Below are positions 12,253 to 22,912 of a DNA stretch of 64,000 nt, piece after piece. Source of the DNA: Apium graveolens (lineage: Eukaryota; Streptophyta; Magnoliopsida; Apiales; Apiaceae); contig NW_027417639.1 in the NCBI RefSeq assembly GCF_009905375.1, positions 1 through 64,000 on the forward strand, given 5' to 3'. Positions within the stretch are counted from its first letter, which is position 1. Each line of letters opens with the position of its first letter. The translations under genes and the position numbers were made by a program. The notes under the pieces were generated by a model. It saw only the letters and a list, made by a program, of their open reading frames with translations, had not been told where the DNA came from and did no database searches.

Positions 12253-12474
12253 TTATTCATTCTTGTCAGGATCCTTCACGGAATCCTCCTCAGCAACAAT
12301 CCCTTCTAGGATAACATCCTCAACCGTTACATCCTCAATATCAACATCATCCGGTCCTGCGTTAGGACACTCTATCGGATCCACAATCCGATCTCCAATT
12401 AGTAATAAAATATCATCGCACTGTTGCTCCTCAACCTCAGGGTTCGGAGTCCCGCTACCATATACGATAACGAA
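12253..12474 (-). CDS. Short acidic pre-gag ORF, element A
   Basis: Open frame of 73 codons without an early ATG, rich in Asp/Glu (VEEQQCDDI, GPDDVDIEDV, PDKNE end). It lies just downstream of the PBS, as does the longer acidic ORF of element B (22209-22850), and is nearly the same as the frame at 51094-51315 in D: same length, about ten residue differences by eye, no stops. Its survival in otherwise wrecked interiors is notable. Function unknown; translation without ATG is doubtful. Confidence 0.35.
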   Translation of the reverse strand, partial: FVIVYGSGTPNPEVEEQQCDDILLLIGDRIVDPIECPNAGPDDVDIEDVTVEDVILEGIVAEEDSVKDPDKNE

Positions 12475-12630
12475 CTACGCTCCTATCACGATATTTATAA
12501 GGGTTCCCATAAGGGTTTTAACTGTCAGTACTACGTTAGGTAGCCCGACTATGAACTTGGCAAGAGTTCTTATTATCTTAGTTAACTTATTATCTTAACG
12601 TCCCATCATCTCTGAGGTTTATAACGCTTA

Positions 12631-12642
12631 GCTCTGATACCA
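12631..12642 (-). promoter_or_regulatory. Primer-binding site (tRNA-iMet) of element A
   Basis: Minus-strand TGGTATCAGAGC, four bases inside the 5' LTR end at 12647. It is complementary to the 3' end of plant initiator-Met tRNA, the usual primer of Tekay and many Copia elements. Confidence 0.9.
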
Positions 12643-12646
12643 TTTC

Positions 12647-15600
12647 TGTAACACCCCCAGATCCGGGGTCGAGGATCCGGGTCGTCACGGTCTTTCTTTC
12701 CACAATATCACTTCACTTAATTAATAATAATAACCTTATGCTGTGACCCCACACTAACACACACCACAACCCGTTATAGTCTCAGAGATGAAATTTAAAT
12801 AAGTACAAGTCTTTGAATCCACAATTTAAAAGTTATTACAACCCAAAATGATTACTTGATAAATTTATAGTTAATTGCCATTATCTGCCACAAGTTATAA
12901 TTATACATAATTGATTCTCAAAAGTAGATGGTCTGATCTACAATAGATCTACCTCTGCAGCTATAGCAGCTACAACATCAACGGGAAGACGCGGGACGCT
13001 TCCCACGCGCTTGCGCTGGGTCTGCTGGAGTCTGGCCATCTTTCCTAACTGTTGTTGTGTGATGAAGAAATAAAGCAAGGGTGAGCAGCAAGCCCACCAA
13101 AATAATATGTATAATGATTTACAATATATGAGCCTACTCATAATACTCATGAAAGTCTTGGTCAAAAGAAATGAACCAAGTTTGATATCTTAATGCGATG
13201 AAGTCGCAAAATATTCAGTATATATACATATATACTTTTCAAAATATTGGAAGTCCTCTTCCATGCATAATATACACAAAGTCCCAGTGTATAACTGTAT
13301 AAAAAAATATCGTTGCAAGGTGATCTCATATATCTAACCTTGTTTCAACGTTTTTCTGAAAATCTTTGTCATTCCTAAGACAATTATTAATTAGATATAA
13401 GTTTAAAAGATGAGGTTACCAAATACCCCAATATACTTATATCTTTCCCAATACTACTTGAACTACCACCGTTCAAGTTATAATCAGTTTCAAAAGTTCA
13501 TCACATAGATGAGACTACAAGACAAGATTTGAATAGATTCAATCTTTGAAATATTATTGAATGAAATAAAGTTACGAGATACTTTATTTAGTCCCGATAT
13601 ATATATATCCACATATATATATCTCTTAAACATTTCCTGGAACCTCTGTTATGTAAAGTATGAACAGAGTTTGAAACATCCAATGAATTTTGGAAAGGAA
13701 AAGAATTTTGGCATAAACCAGATATCTTGCTGATCAGGCAAGGATACCCATAAGTAACCTTTTCTACTAGTAGATGGACGAATTCCCCACTGGTCATCAC
13801 CCTGGCCGCATTAGGACCTATGCTGGACTGCCACTCAGCCACTTATGCATTTGATGGACTCCCACTGAGCCACTTACACTATCATGGACGCCCACTGAGC
13901 CCATGTTGCTTATGCCGACTCAATAGATGGACTTACTTCCCGAACGTTGGGTAAGTAATCAATTCATTTACCAAAACTGCAACCTTGTTGCGAATATAAA
14001 ATACACCACAGAGCCGGATTCCCCAGGTTTTGAACGAGTATTTAAATCCCCTTTAAAAGGAAGATCTTAAATATAAAAATGAGTTTTGGGATCCGCTCTA
14101 ACTTTTAAAAATCATTTTGAAGACTCGAAAACACTTTAAAGAGTGTTTGGAGTAAAGCTGATTTAATGAAGTAAATCAGTCCCCAGAATATTTAGAAAAT
14201 GACTGAATATTATTATTTAAATAATATTCCCATAAAGAATAATCTTTTATAAAAATAATTGAAGTAGAAGTTTTAAAACTTATACTTGAAACGAGTATTA
14301 AATAACCAAAGATATACTTATATGAAAGTATTATCTTTATTTGAATAATCGAAAATATGTTTGATTATTAACACCTTATTCTTTAATAAAATAAAGAATA
14401 TATTTCAGAAAATAATCGGAGTCGTAGATCCTCAAATGAATATTCAAATAATATTCATTAAATAATATAAACTGAGTCATAAGCCTTCGAATGAATATTC
14501 AAATAATATTCAGATAAATAAATAAAAGGAGTCATACGCCTTCGAATAATATTCAAAATAATATTCATTAAATAATAAAATAAAGTTAAAGTTATCGAAT
14601 AAACCTTATTCGATTAATAGTTTTAAAAACTATATCCATATATATATATAAATAAATATATATATATATATATATAATATACTCGGGAACATCGACTCCC
14701 GGTTTAGAAATATGTTCACCTTTTATCCCCTATACTAAGGGTATACGCAACTACTTGCTTATTTCTAGCATAGGTATTATGCAACTATAAGCATTGAAAT
14801 CAACAGATAGATAACCAGATTACGAAACAGACATGCATATATACCATATTAGCATGCTCCAATATATCGCAAAATTTGCTAATAACAATCATGCAATATC
14901 ACAAGATAATGCATATACATATATTTACATCACAGCAACAGTATAACGGGTAGAAAACTTGCCTGAGCGACTGGGGGTTACGAATGGCTCGGGACGAGTC
15001 TGGTAACCTATAAGCAACAAGTAAGTTGGAATTAAACCAAAGTCACTTGTAAATCTATACTTTAACTAACTTAGACTCTAACGCTCGTTTTGCGCTCACT
15101 GATTCGCTTAAGTCACTCGGGTACCCTCGGCTCCACCATTTTTAATAATTTAACCTTTACGAGTTTTAAAGCGATTCCTTTGCGAGTGTCTTACCAACTG
15201 CCTAACACACTTACCATAAATGTTTCATACATTAATTAACCCTTTTTGGTCTTTAACCTATGTTTCAAAGTAAGGCGAGGGAAAAAGTTTCGTTCGCGAA
15301 ACGCCGTTACTTGAAACGGTCGTTTCTCCTAAACCGTGCATCGGAATCGAACGTACTACATATCAAAACGAAGCTCGTAACATGAGCTATCTAAACATGG
15401 AAGTGGTCATAATCTAGCAGGGGGTCCTCGGGTCCTAATGTTATGCACAAAACAGTCTAAAGAAAATCGGACGTTACGACGGCTATGTTTACGCGATTAC
15501 CAATATTTATACCACTCCAATTCTTTACCAATTCACTACAAACCACCCAACCATCATCAATACATCAAACACAACTTATATCAAGGCAAAGTCAGTCCAT

Positions 15601-16792
15601 AATCTCAAGGTTTTCCAACTTATTCAACCGCAAACATGATCTACTAACCATAACTTAAGATTCATTAACCATTAACCAAGATTCATATCCAAAATCACCA
15701 CAAATCCAACCAAACTATCTAACATACATGGATCTTGCTATACATACATGGATATTTCTATATATACATTAATCCATCCATAAACTCATCAAAACTCAAA
15801 GTTCAAACTATAAGTTAAAGGTGAAAGTTGTTTATACCTTCTTGAAGCTTCCTAACACAACCCAAGAGCTTTGAATGCCTAAAAGAACCTTGATCCTTGC
15901 TTGTATAACCTTAATCTTTCATAAAAATTCAAGAAAACTAAAGTTATTTCTTGAAGGTTACTATTCACCATCTTCTTCCTTGATTTATTGGAAGAGATTG
16001 TGAAGGAATTAGGAGCTTAAACTTATAGCATATCCATATCTATGTACAAGGAAGCTTAGATAATTACCTTGTGATTTAACAATGCTTGGAACTTGATTTT
16101 TGAAATTCTTGCCCTTGAAAAAGATGAAAAGCCGAGAGCAAGATGATGAGAATGAAATGATTTTGTGTTTTTTGATTTGTTTGGCTTAGCTTGGTTGTTT
16201 TTTGTTTTGTTTTTGGTTAATTACCTTAATAACCTTATATTTGTGTGGTTATAAACCAACCACACCTCCTCCTTCCCTATGTCATGCTTACATCACATTG
16301 CTATGTCATCCTCCCTTCCTTGTCCTCTTCTCATTGGTTGGGTGACATCACTTCCTCTAATCCCTTTTCTTAACTTCCTAATTATTTGCCTAATGACCGC
16401 TGATCTGTTATACGGTTCGCTTAACTTTCGTTTTCGTTTATCGTTTGAGGGATCATACCCGGGATCTTATTACTTAGGTTCCCTTAACCTTTCTCAATAT
16501 ATTATATTCCTTTTATGATCCTCTCCTATAATCCTTTAATTTAAATCCTTTTTATCTTGTTACCTTATACTCAATTCTCTCCGTATCTAGTGGATTTCCG
16601 GGAAAAATCAAAGTGTTCGGATTTGGATTCTGACGATCTTTACATACACTTATATCCCATATAAAGTACTAATAAAATCTCAGAATATCCATATCAGAAC
16701 CCCTACATAGTGTGGCATGAAAAGTTTTCTCATTCAGCAAAAACACTATTCATAAGGGTTTCAAAAATTTTCCAAAAATTGGGGTTATTACA
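12647..16792 (-). repeat. 5' LTR of element A (4146 bp)
   Basis: Near-identical partner of 2921-7063 with the same TG...CA ends. Differences noticed by eye are a scatter of single bases plus AT-tract length changes (for example near 14640-14680). It adjoins the PBS, so it is the 5' LTR and would carry the active promoter. It carries its own copy of the micro-ORF and the hairpin block (about 15265-15355). Confidence 0.92.
12938..13039 (-). CDS. LTR micro-ORF (MARLQQTQRK...), copy in A 5' LTR
   Basis: Same 33-codon ORF as at 3212-3313, with the same premature end. In the 5' LTR it would be close to the start of the element transcript if transcription begins shortly upstream, making it the first AUG-started ORF. 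See the B copies for the 40-codon form. Confidence 0.4.
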   Translation of the reverse strand: MARLQQTQRKRVGSVPRLPVDVVAAIAAEVDLL

Positions 16793-16797
16793 GATGT
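16793..16797. other. Target-site duplication of element A (GATGT), right copy
   Basis: GATGT directly after the LTR end ...TTATTACA; matches 2916-2920. Confidence 0.93.
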
Positions 16798-17429
16798 TTA
16801 ACATAGCAGTCGACGGATGATCAATCATGTCATCAACGGATGATCTGAAAGTCGACGGATGATCATATCAAGAATTCAAACATCAGTTGAACAGTGAAAG
16901 CTGACACACAGCCGTCGAGTTGGATACAAACACACTGTGGAGGCCCATTAACTGGGTAATAGAGGACGAAAAGCAGCAAAGATCAAGACTATTAGATTTT
17001 ATATTTGTTCAGTCTTTTTGACTTTGTAATCTTGGTAATATATAAACACAGAGAGTAGCAAATAGAAAAATAACTGAGATAGCTGAGAAACACAAAAACA
17101 GAGAAATCTTTGTAAGCATAATCTTTAGCATTTCCTGTATTCTCAGCAGTTCCATTTTATAAGCAGCTGTGAGCATTTCTGCACACAGAGTCCTCTCGAT
17201 ATATTATATATATCTCTGGTGGAATTGTTTAAATCCACCAGAAAGTTTTTAAAGACTCTTGTTTTTAATTACTTATGTTTTGATTCATTCAAGTTTACAT
17301 TCCGCATTGTGCTAATCAAAACAAATATATCTATAATCGAGTTGAATATTTTTATTTCAAGAAAAAGGTTCCAGAATTCCATTCAACCCCCCTTCTGTAA
17401 TTCTTGCTATATTGTTAAGGGACTAACAG
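16798..17429 (+). repeat. Right fragment of Copia LTR E (U3 end, R, U5)
   Basis: Continues 2599-2920 after element A. It carries further CGACGGAT motifs (16811, 16853), a TATA-like TATATAAA at 17039-17046, an ACCACC-type stem (GGTGGA...TCCACC near 17218-17241), and ends with CAACCCCCCTTCTGTAATTC then GGGACTAACA. It resembles, with many differences, the reverse complement of the C 5' LTR (45543 onward), so it is a related Copia LTR in the opposite orientation. No iMet PBS follows at 17430, so it is either a solo LTR, a 3' LTR, or a 5' LTR that lost its PBS. Confidence 0.7.
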
Positions 17430-17572
17430 TAAAGCTTCTTAAGGTAAACATACTGAACTACTAATTAAATATTATTTTTCGCATGGATCCTGCGGAGGGT
17501 TTCGATTTTTTAAGATTTAAATTTACGTTTTTCGCTGCGTTTATGTGCTAAAAACCCTTCAGTATTGCTATC
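17430..17572. other. Leader-like or junction sequence between LTR E and element C
   Basis: About 140 AT-rich bases with no ORF of note. The expected minus-strand PPT and 3' LTR of element C are absent: going along the minus strand, the C additional ORF ends and within 190 bp runs into an LTR of opposite orientation. Either the 3' end of C was deleted or this is a rearrangement breakpoint. Confidence 0.45.
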
Positions 17573-17612
17573 CGACGGATGACTGCTGTCAAGATTATCC
17601 GTCGGGATATAA

Positions 17613-18022
17613 TCAACTACTCGACGGATGATGAATATCCATCGGGATAGAAGAAATAAATGAGTTTGGAGTAGAGACTATTGTAGACTCTGTGCAGATT
17701 GATGATAATTTAGGCACAGAAGTTTCAACAGTCTCAGAAAGAAATGGCAAGTGATCCAACAAATCATCTAAAAGATGATGCTCACTTGCTTGGATTTTTG
17801 GCTTCTCCAAGAGAGTTAAAGATGGAGAATTTGGAAGTGATGTATTTATCATGTCAGCATCTAGTGAGTGTGTGGGAGAATTTAGTGTATCAGGTAATTC
17901 AATTATGGGAGATTTTGGCTGTGACTCCACATTTATTGGAGCCACATCAATCTGACTTTGAGATGGTGCAGTGACTGGGTCTTTAGCACCAGTTTACACT
18001 GTGTGTGTGCCCTGTGCATCCC
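17613..18022 (-). pseudogene. Additional ORF of Copia C, 3' portion
   Basis: Continues the ORF that element B interrupts at 34495. Removing B and one ATCCC copy joins the frame with no shift. The joined frame has one TAA shortly after the junction, consistent with a CAA-to-TAA change. After that about 110 codons are open, proline/serine/leucine-rich with a helical HHLLDDLLDHLPFL segment, ending SSIPMDIHHPSSS. The last codons overlap CGACGGAT motif copies. Such ORFs after pol are known in SIRE-type elements; the product's role is not established. Confidence 0.65.
18018..18022. other. Target-site duplication of element B (ATCCC), left copy
   Basis: ATCCC directly left of LTR start TGTAATAACC; identical ATCCC at 34495-34499. 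Confidence 0.93.
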
Positions 18023-19454
18023 TGTAATAACCCCAAAATTTTCAACTTTTTTGTAACCCTTGTGAATAGTGTTTTAGCTAAATGAGAAAACTTTTCACGC
18101 CACACTATGTAGGGGTTCTGTTATGGATATTCTGGGATATTATTAGTACTCTATGAAGCATATAAGTGTATGTAAAGATCGTCAGAATCCAATTCCGAAC
18201 ACTTTGGTTTTCCCCAGAAATCCACTAGATACGGAGAGAATTGAGTATAAGGTAACAGGATAAAAAGGATTAAATTAAAGGATTATAATAGAGGATCATA
18301 AAAAGGAATATAATGTATTGAGAAAGGTTAAGGGAACCTAAGTAATAAGATCCCGGGTATGATCCTTCAAACGATAAACGAGAACGAAAGTTAAGCGAAC
18401 CGTATAACAGATCAGCGGTCATTAGGCAAACGATTAGGAAGTTAATCAAAGGGATTAGTGGGAATGATGTCATCCAACCAATAGAAAGAGGACAAGGAAG
18501 GGAGGATGATATCATGAGGATGACACAAGCATGACATGGGAAGGAAGGAGGTGTGGTGGCTTTGTAACCACACAAATTCAAGGGCAAGAAGGTAATTGAC
18601 TAAATCAAACACAAAAGCAAAGCAACCAAGCCAAGTAAATTCATTCTTCATCAAAAATCAAAAAGAACCAAGGCCTTGTTCATCTTTGCTCTCGGCTTTT
18701 CACTATTCATTAGGCAAGAAATTTCAAAAATTCAAGATCCAAGCTTCCTAAATTGGTGAGTAAATTACCTAATCATCTTCATGCTTAGTTAGGGCTATAT
18801 CATGAGTTTAAGCCATTAATTCCTTCTCAATCTTCTTCATTTAATCAAAGAAGAAGACTGTGAATAGTGTTTTCAAGTTTTTAACTTGAAGTTTTTCTTG
18901 TTTTTCTTGAAGATCCAAGCATTCTTAAGACTTCTCAAAGCTTCTTAAGGCTTCCTAGCTCCTCCCACCACTTCAAGGAAGGTATACCATCTCCAAACCC
19001 TAGATTCCTATGTATTATAAGATGATTTTGATTAGTAGGATGATATTGTAGCTTGTTGTTGTGATTTAGAGTTTGGGATTTGGAATGGTAGTGAAATGGA
19101 ATGGTAAATGTTGTGGTTTTAATTAAAAGAACTTAAGTATGATTAAAGTTAAGCTTAGGCATAAGTATGAATGTTAAAATTGAATTGGTTGGGGTTGTTA
19201 TGATGTGATAAGGATGGATGTTGGTTGTATGTTGGATTTGAGGTTGAATTGGGAGGGTTTTGAATGGTTTAAAATATTGGAAATCGCGTAAACATAGCCG
19301 TCGTAACGTCCGATTTTCTTTAGACTGTTTTTGTACATAACATTAGGACCTGAGAACCCCCTGCTATATTATGACCATTGCCATGTCTAGATAGCTCATG
19401 TTACGAGCTTCGTTTTGATATGTAGTTCGTTCGATTCCGATGCACGGTTTAGGA

Positions 19455-19494
19455 GAAACGACCGTTTCAAGTAACGGCGTTTCGCGAACGAAAC
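19455..19494. promoter_or_regulatory. Conserved double-hairpin block in Tekay LTR
   Basis: Two adjacent perfect inverted repeats: GAAACG-AC-CGTTTC (19455-19468) and GTTTCG-CGAA-CGAAAC (19479-19494). They lie in a GC-richer block of about 230 bp that is conserved between both LTR subfamilies, while much of the surrounding AT-rich LTR has diverged. Equivalent blocks: about 5535-5625, 15265-15355, 31950-31990, 47785-47825 and 57840-57880. It may be a protein-binding or RNA-structure element; no function is known to me. Confidence 0.5.
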
Positions 19495-21530
19495 TTTTCC
19501 CCTCGCCTTACTTTGAAACATAGGTTAAAGACCAAAAAGGGTTAATTAATGTATGAAACATTTATGGTAAGTGTGCTAGGCAATTAGTAAGACACTCGCG
19601 AAGGAATCGCCTTAAAACTCGTAAAGGTTAAATTATTAAAAATGGTGGAGCCGAGGGTACCCGGGTGACTTAAGCAAATCAGTAAGCGCAAAACAAGCGT
19701 TAGAGTCTAAGTTAGTTAAAGTATAGATTTACAAGTGACTTTGGTTTAATTCCAACTTACTTGTTGTTTATAGGTTACCAGACTCGTCCCGAGCCTTTTA
19801 TCACCCCAAGTCGCTCATGCAAGTTTTCTACCCGTTATAACTGTTGTGGTGATGAATATATGTATTTGCATTATTTGGTGATAGATGCATGTTGGTTAAT
19901 TAGCAAATGTTGTTATATATTGAAGCATGCTGCTATGGTATATATATATGCATGCCTGTTTCGCATTCTTTCCATATATATATCTGTTGATTCAGTTGAT
20001 AATACATATGCTAGAGGATAGCGGTAATTTGCATATACCCTTAGTACAGGGACCCAAAGGTGAAAATATTTCTAAAACCGGGAGTCGAGGATCCCGAGTA
20101 GATTTTGTATATATGGATATAAATATATATATATATTTATACTTATATATTTATATATATGGTCATAGTTTTCAAAACTATTAATCGAATAAGGTTTATT
20201 CGATAACTTTAACTTTATTTTATTATTGAATATTTTTGAATATTCATTTGAGGATCTATGACTCCGATTATTTGCTGAGATTTGTTCTTTATTTTATTAA
20301 AGAATAAGGTGTAAATAATCAAACTTATTTTCGATTATTCAAATAAAGATAGTACTTTCATATAAGTATATCTTTGGTTATTTAATACTCGTTTCAAGTA
20401 TAAGTTTTAATACTTTTACTTCAATTATTTTTATAAAGATTATTCTTTATGGGAATATTATTTAAATAATAATATTCAGTTATTTTCTAAATATTCTGGG
20501 GACTGATTTACTTCATTAAATCAGCTTTACTCCAAACACTCTATAAAGTGTTTTCGAGTCTTCAAAATGATTTTTAAAAGATAGAGCGGATCCCAAAACT
20601 CATTTTTATATTTAAGATCTTCCTTTTAAGGGGATTTAAATACTCGCTCAAAACCTGAGGGATCCGGCTCTGTGGTGTGTTTTATATTCGCAACAAGGTT
20701 GCTATTTTGTTAAATGAATTGATTACTTACCCAACACTCGGGAAGTAAAATTCTTGGAACAAGTTAATCCATTAACAGGCATCGCCTGGGAAATATCGGT
20801 GAGCTTTCCTTTCCAACTAGATACGACTTCTTGGTGGAGCCGTATCAACAAGTTCTACTTGGGGAAAGGGGGAACGAGCTTTACGTTTCAGAGTCATGGA
20901 TTTCATCTGAACTAGGAGTGGCGTAAGTGGTCGAGTGGCGCCGGCCCAGCCTTATTATATTGGCTCAAATGGCCTGGAAGTTCCGCTAAGGCGGTCCATT
21001 CCTTAGGAGTTCAGTGTTCGGTTGACAAGTAAATCCGACAGGTTCTCCTCTACATGTAGAAAATGGTGGGGTTGTACTACTACGACTGATCATCGTAAGT
21101 GGTCTTCCTGGCGCGGCAAACTCCCGTAATGAGTTCATCATCCATTTGGATAATTCTGCAACACTACCCGTAGCATTTCGATCGAAAGGCTACTAATAGG
21201 TGGTTGCCGAAGCATTGACAGGGTCAAACATTTTTATTGGTGTATCCATTGAATGAAGTATCTCATAACTTCATTTCTTTTCAAAATATTTCAAAGATCA
21301 AATATTTTCAAGTTTTATTTGTGGTCTCATCTATGGGATGACCTCGTGAATCTTATTATACTTCGAACAGTAGTAGTTCAAGTAGATTTCAAAAAAAAAA
21401 TGGTATAAGTATAGTGAAGTAATTGGTAACTTCATCTTCTTTTAAAACTTATATCCAGTAAGTAATTACCTTACTCATGATAAAGAATTTTAGTAAGTAT
21501 CCATTTAGATACTTGTATTATTGTTATCAC

Positions 21531-21538
21531 TATATATT
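21531..21538 (+). promoter_or_regulatory. Possible TATA box of B 5' LTR
   Basis: TATATATT about 65 bp upstream of the micro-ORF ATG and followed by a CA-rich leader (CACACAACAACAG). Spacing fits a start site near 21560-21575. In D the box is weaker (ACATATTA), so this is tentative. Confidence 0.35.
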
Positions 21539-21602
21539 ATCTTGCGAGCTGTAAGGCTCACTCTTGCTTTATTTCTTCATCACACAACAACAGTTAGGAA
21601 AG

Positions 21603-21725
21603 ATGGCCAGACTCCAGCAGACCCAGCGCAAGCACGTGGGAAGCGTCCCGCGTCTTCTCGATGATGTTGTGGCTGCTATAGCTGCAGAGGTAGATCCATT
21701 GGTAGATCAGGCATTCTACTTTTGA
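21603..21725 (+). CDS. LTR micro-ORF, 40 codons, copy in B 5' LTR
   Basis: Begins MARLQQTQRKHVGSVPRLLD and ends VDQAFYF. In all six LTRs the start codon, leader (CAGTTAGGAAAG before ATG) and most residues are the same; substitutions seen include R/H at residue 11 and P/L at 19. The N-terminal half is basic, the C-terminal half acidic and hydrophobic. It lies about 270 bp upstream of the LTR end, so it would be the first AUG ORF of a genomic transcript starting at the possible TATA box, ahead of the acidic ORF and gag. It could be an upstream ORF controlling gag translation, a small peptide, or an exon spliced to a later frame. Confidence 0.45.
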   Translation: MARLQQTQRKHVGSVPRLLDDVVAAIAAEVDPLVDQAFYF

Positions 21726-22000
21726 GAATCAATTATGTATAATTATAACTTGTGGCAGATAATGGCAATTAACTGTAAATTTATCAAGTAATCGTTTTGG
21801 GTTGTAATAACTTTTAAATTGTGGATTCAAAGACTTGTACTTATTTCAATTTCATCTCTGAGACTATAACGGGTTGTGGTGTGTGTTAGTGTGGGGTCAC
21901 AGCATAAGGTTATTTTTATTAATTAAGTGAAGTGATATTGTGGAAAGAAAGACCGTGACGACCCGGATCCCCGACCCCGGATCTGGGGGTGTTACAGAAA

Positions 22001-22012
22001 TGGTATCAGAGC
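22001..22012 (+). promoter_or_regulatory. Primer-binding site (tRNA-iMet) of element B
   Basis: TGGTATCAGAGC four bases after the 5' LTR end; complementary to the 3' end of initiator-Met tRNA. Confidence 0.92.
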
Positions 22013-22208
22013 TAAGCGTTATAAACCTCAGAGATGATGCGTCGATATAATAACAAACTCACAAAGATAATAAGAACTCTTGCCAAGTTCATGGTCGGAC
22101 TACTTAAAGTAGTGCTGACAGTTAAAACCCTTACGGGAACCCTTATAAGTATCATGATAGTAACTTAGTTCGTTTAATGTGCAGTCACCTGAGATAGAGG
22201 ACCCTGAG

Positions 22209-22850
22209 ATGTTCGAGCGTGAGCATGATGAGGCATTTCTAGATGTTGAGGATCAGGAGGAGCCTGAGATGGAGGAGGACCCCTCAGAGGAGTCAGAGAC
22301 GGAGGTCATTGCTATTTCAGATGAGGAGGACCCCTCAGAGGAGTCAGAGACAGAGGTTATTGCTATTCCAGATGAGGAGGACCCGGATGAGGTCCCAGTA
22401 GCTGATGAGCGTGTTGGACCTATGGTAGTGTATGCTGGTATCCCATTACCCACACTTCCGGTGGTCAGAGCCCCTACCCCTCCACCACTATCTTGGATTC
22501 CTGATGATGACAGCTCAGAGACCCATACTTCCGAGCCTAGGCAGACCGAGGAGGCACCCTCAGCGGCTCCGGATTCACCACCTCTTGACCCTGCCCACAG
22601 GCAGTCTTCGTTAGCACATGGATATGTTCAGGATGTTCTGAGGACCCGAGTGGCTGTTGCCGAGGGCCGACTGGATGAGGCCAGGAGGGAGTTGGATGCA
22701 GAGAGGGCGGGTAGGCGTACCCGAGCTTATGAGACTAGGGCTTCTATACCCCGATCCTTGAGGAGGGAGCTTACGGGGATAGAGCTCACGTCCCGAGCGA
22801 GACTCAGATCTCTCCAAGGGGACAGGCATGGTAGGATCTCCAGGCGGTAG
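22209..22850 (+). CDS. Acidic pre-gag ORF of element B
   Basis: A 213-codon ORF between PBS and gag. The frame is open from about 22179, but the first in-frame ATG is at 22209. The first third is strongly acidic and holds a 51-bp direct duplication (about 22270-22371) encoding two copies of DEEDPSEESETEV. The middle is Pro/Ser-rich. The last third is an Arg/Glu/Ala-rich predicted coiled helix (AEGRLDEARRELDAERAGR). After the TAG the same frame continues for about 20 codons (ADYIFRRAMKRVWELTRSG) to TGA at 22912, so the TAG may be a recent nonsense change. No enzyme domain recognised. A shorter acidic frame sits at the same place in A and D. Extra ORFs 5' of gag are unusual for Tekay elements as I know them. 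Confidence 0.6.
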   Translation: MFEREHDEAFLDVEDQEEPEMEEDPSEESETEVIAISDEEDPSEESETEVIAIPDEEDPDEVPVADERVGPMVVYAGIPLPTLPVVRAPTPPPLSWIPDDDSSETHTSEPRQTEEAPSAAPDSPPLDPAHRQSSLAHGYVQDVLRTRVAVAEGRLDEARRELDAERAGRRTRAYETRASIPRSLRRELTGIELTSRARLRSLQGDRHGRISRR

Positions 22851-22912
22851 GCCGACTATATCTTCCGTCGTGCGATGAAAAGGGTATGGGAGCTGACCCG
22901 CTCCGGTGTGTG

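Larger units (their letters stand above)
2921..16792 (-). mobile_element. Gypsy/Tekay-type LTR element A, non-autonomous, 13.9 kb
   Basis: Complete insertion with perfect TSD GATGT, two LTRs (2921-7063 and 12647-16792) that look about 99% or more identical by eye, a PPT (7064-7076) and an iMet PBS (12631-12642), all on the minus strand. The 5.58-kb interior holds recognisable but heavily broken Tekay pieces in an abnormal order: a short acidic ORF, an RNase H/integrase piece, gag, RT remnants, then the integrase C-terminal part. Element D has the same order. Near-identical LTRs mean a recent insertion, while the interior decay is much older. A was therefore probably copied with proteins from an autonomous relative such as B. 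It could be called a LARD-like derivative. Confidence 0.9.
18023..21996 (+). repeat. 5' LTR of element B (3974 bp)
   Basis: TGTAATAACCCC to GGGGGTGTTACA. Partner at 30517-34494. Shares its ends, hairpin block (about 19290-19520), AT tracts and micro-ORF with LTRs A and D, but its first 1.2 kb differ from A and D at many bases, marking a separate subfamily. A 450-bp block (about 20750-21240) is shared with D and absent from A. Confidence 0.92.

Noticed and set aside
12227..12598. 123-codon Ser/Thr-rich ORF conserved in A (plus) and D (50970-51341, minus)
   Set aside because: It is antisense to the acidic pre-gag frame and PBS region; conservation follows from the shared DNA and its composition is the mirror of an acidic ORF.
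22001..22012. tRNA-Met-like sequences at the PBS positions
   Set aside because: Only the 12-18 bases complementary to the tRNA 3' end are present; there is no tRNA gene.
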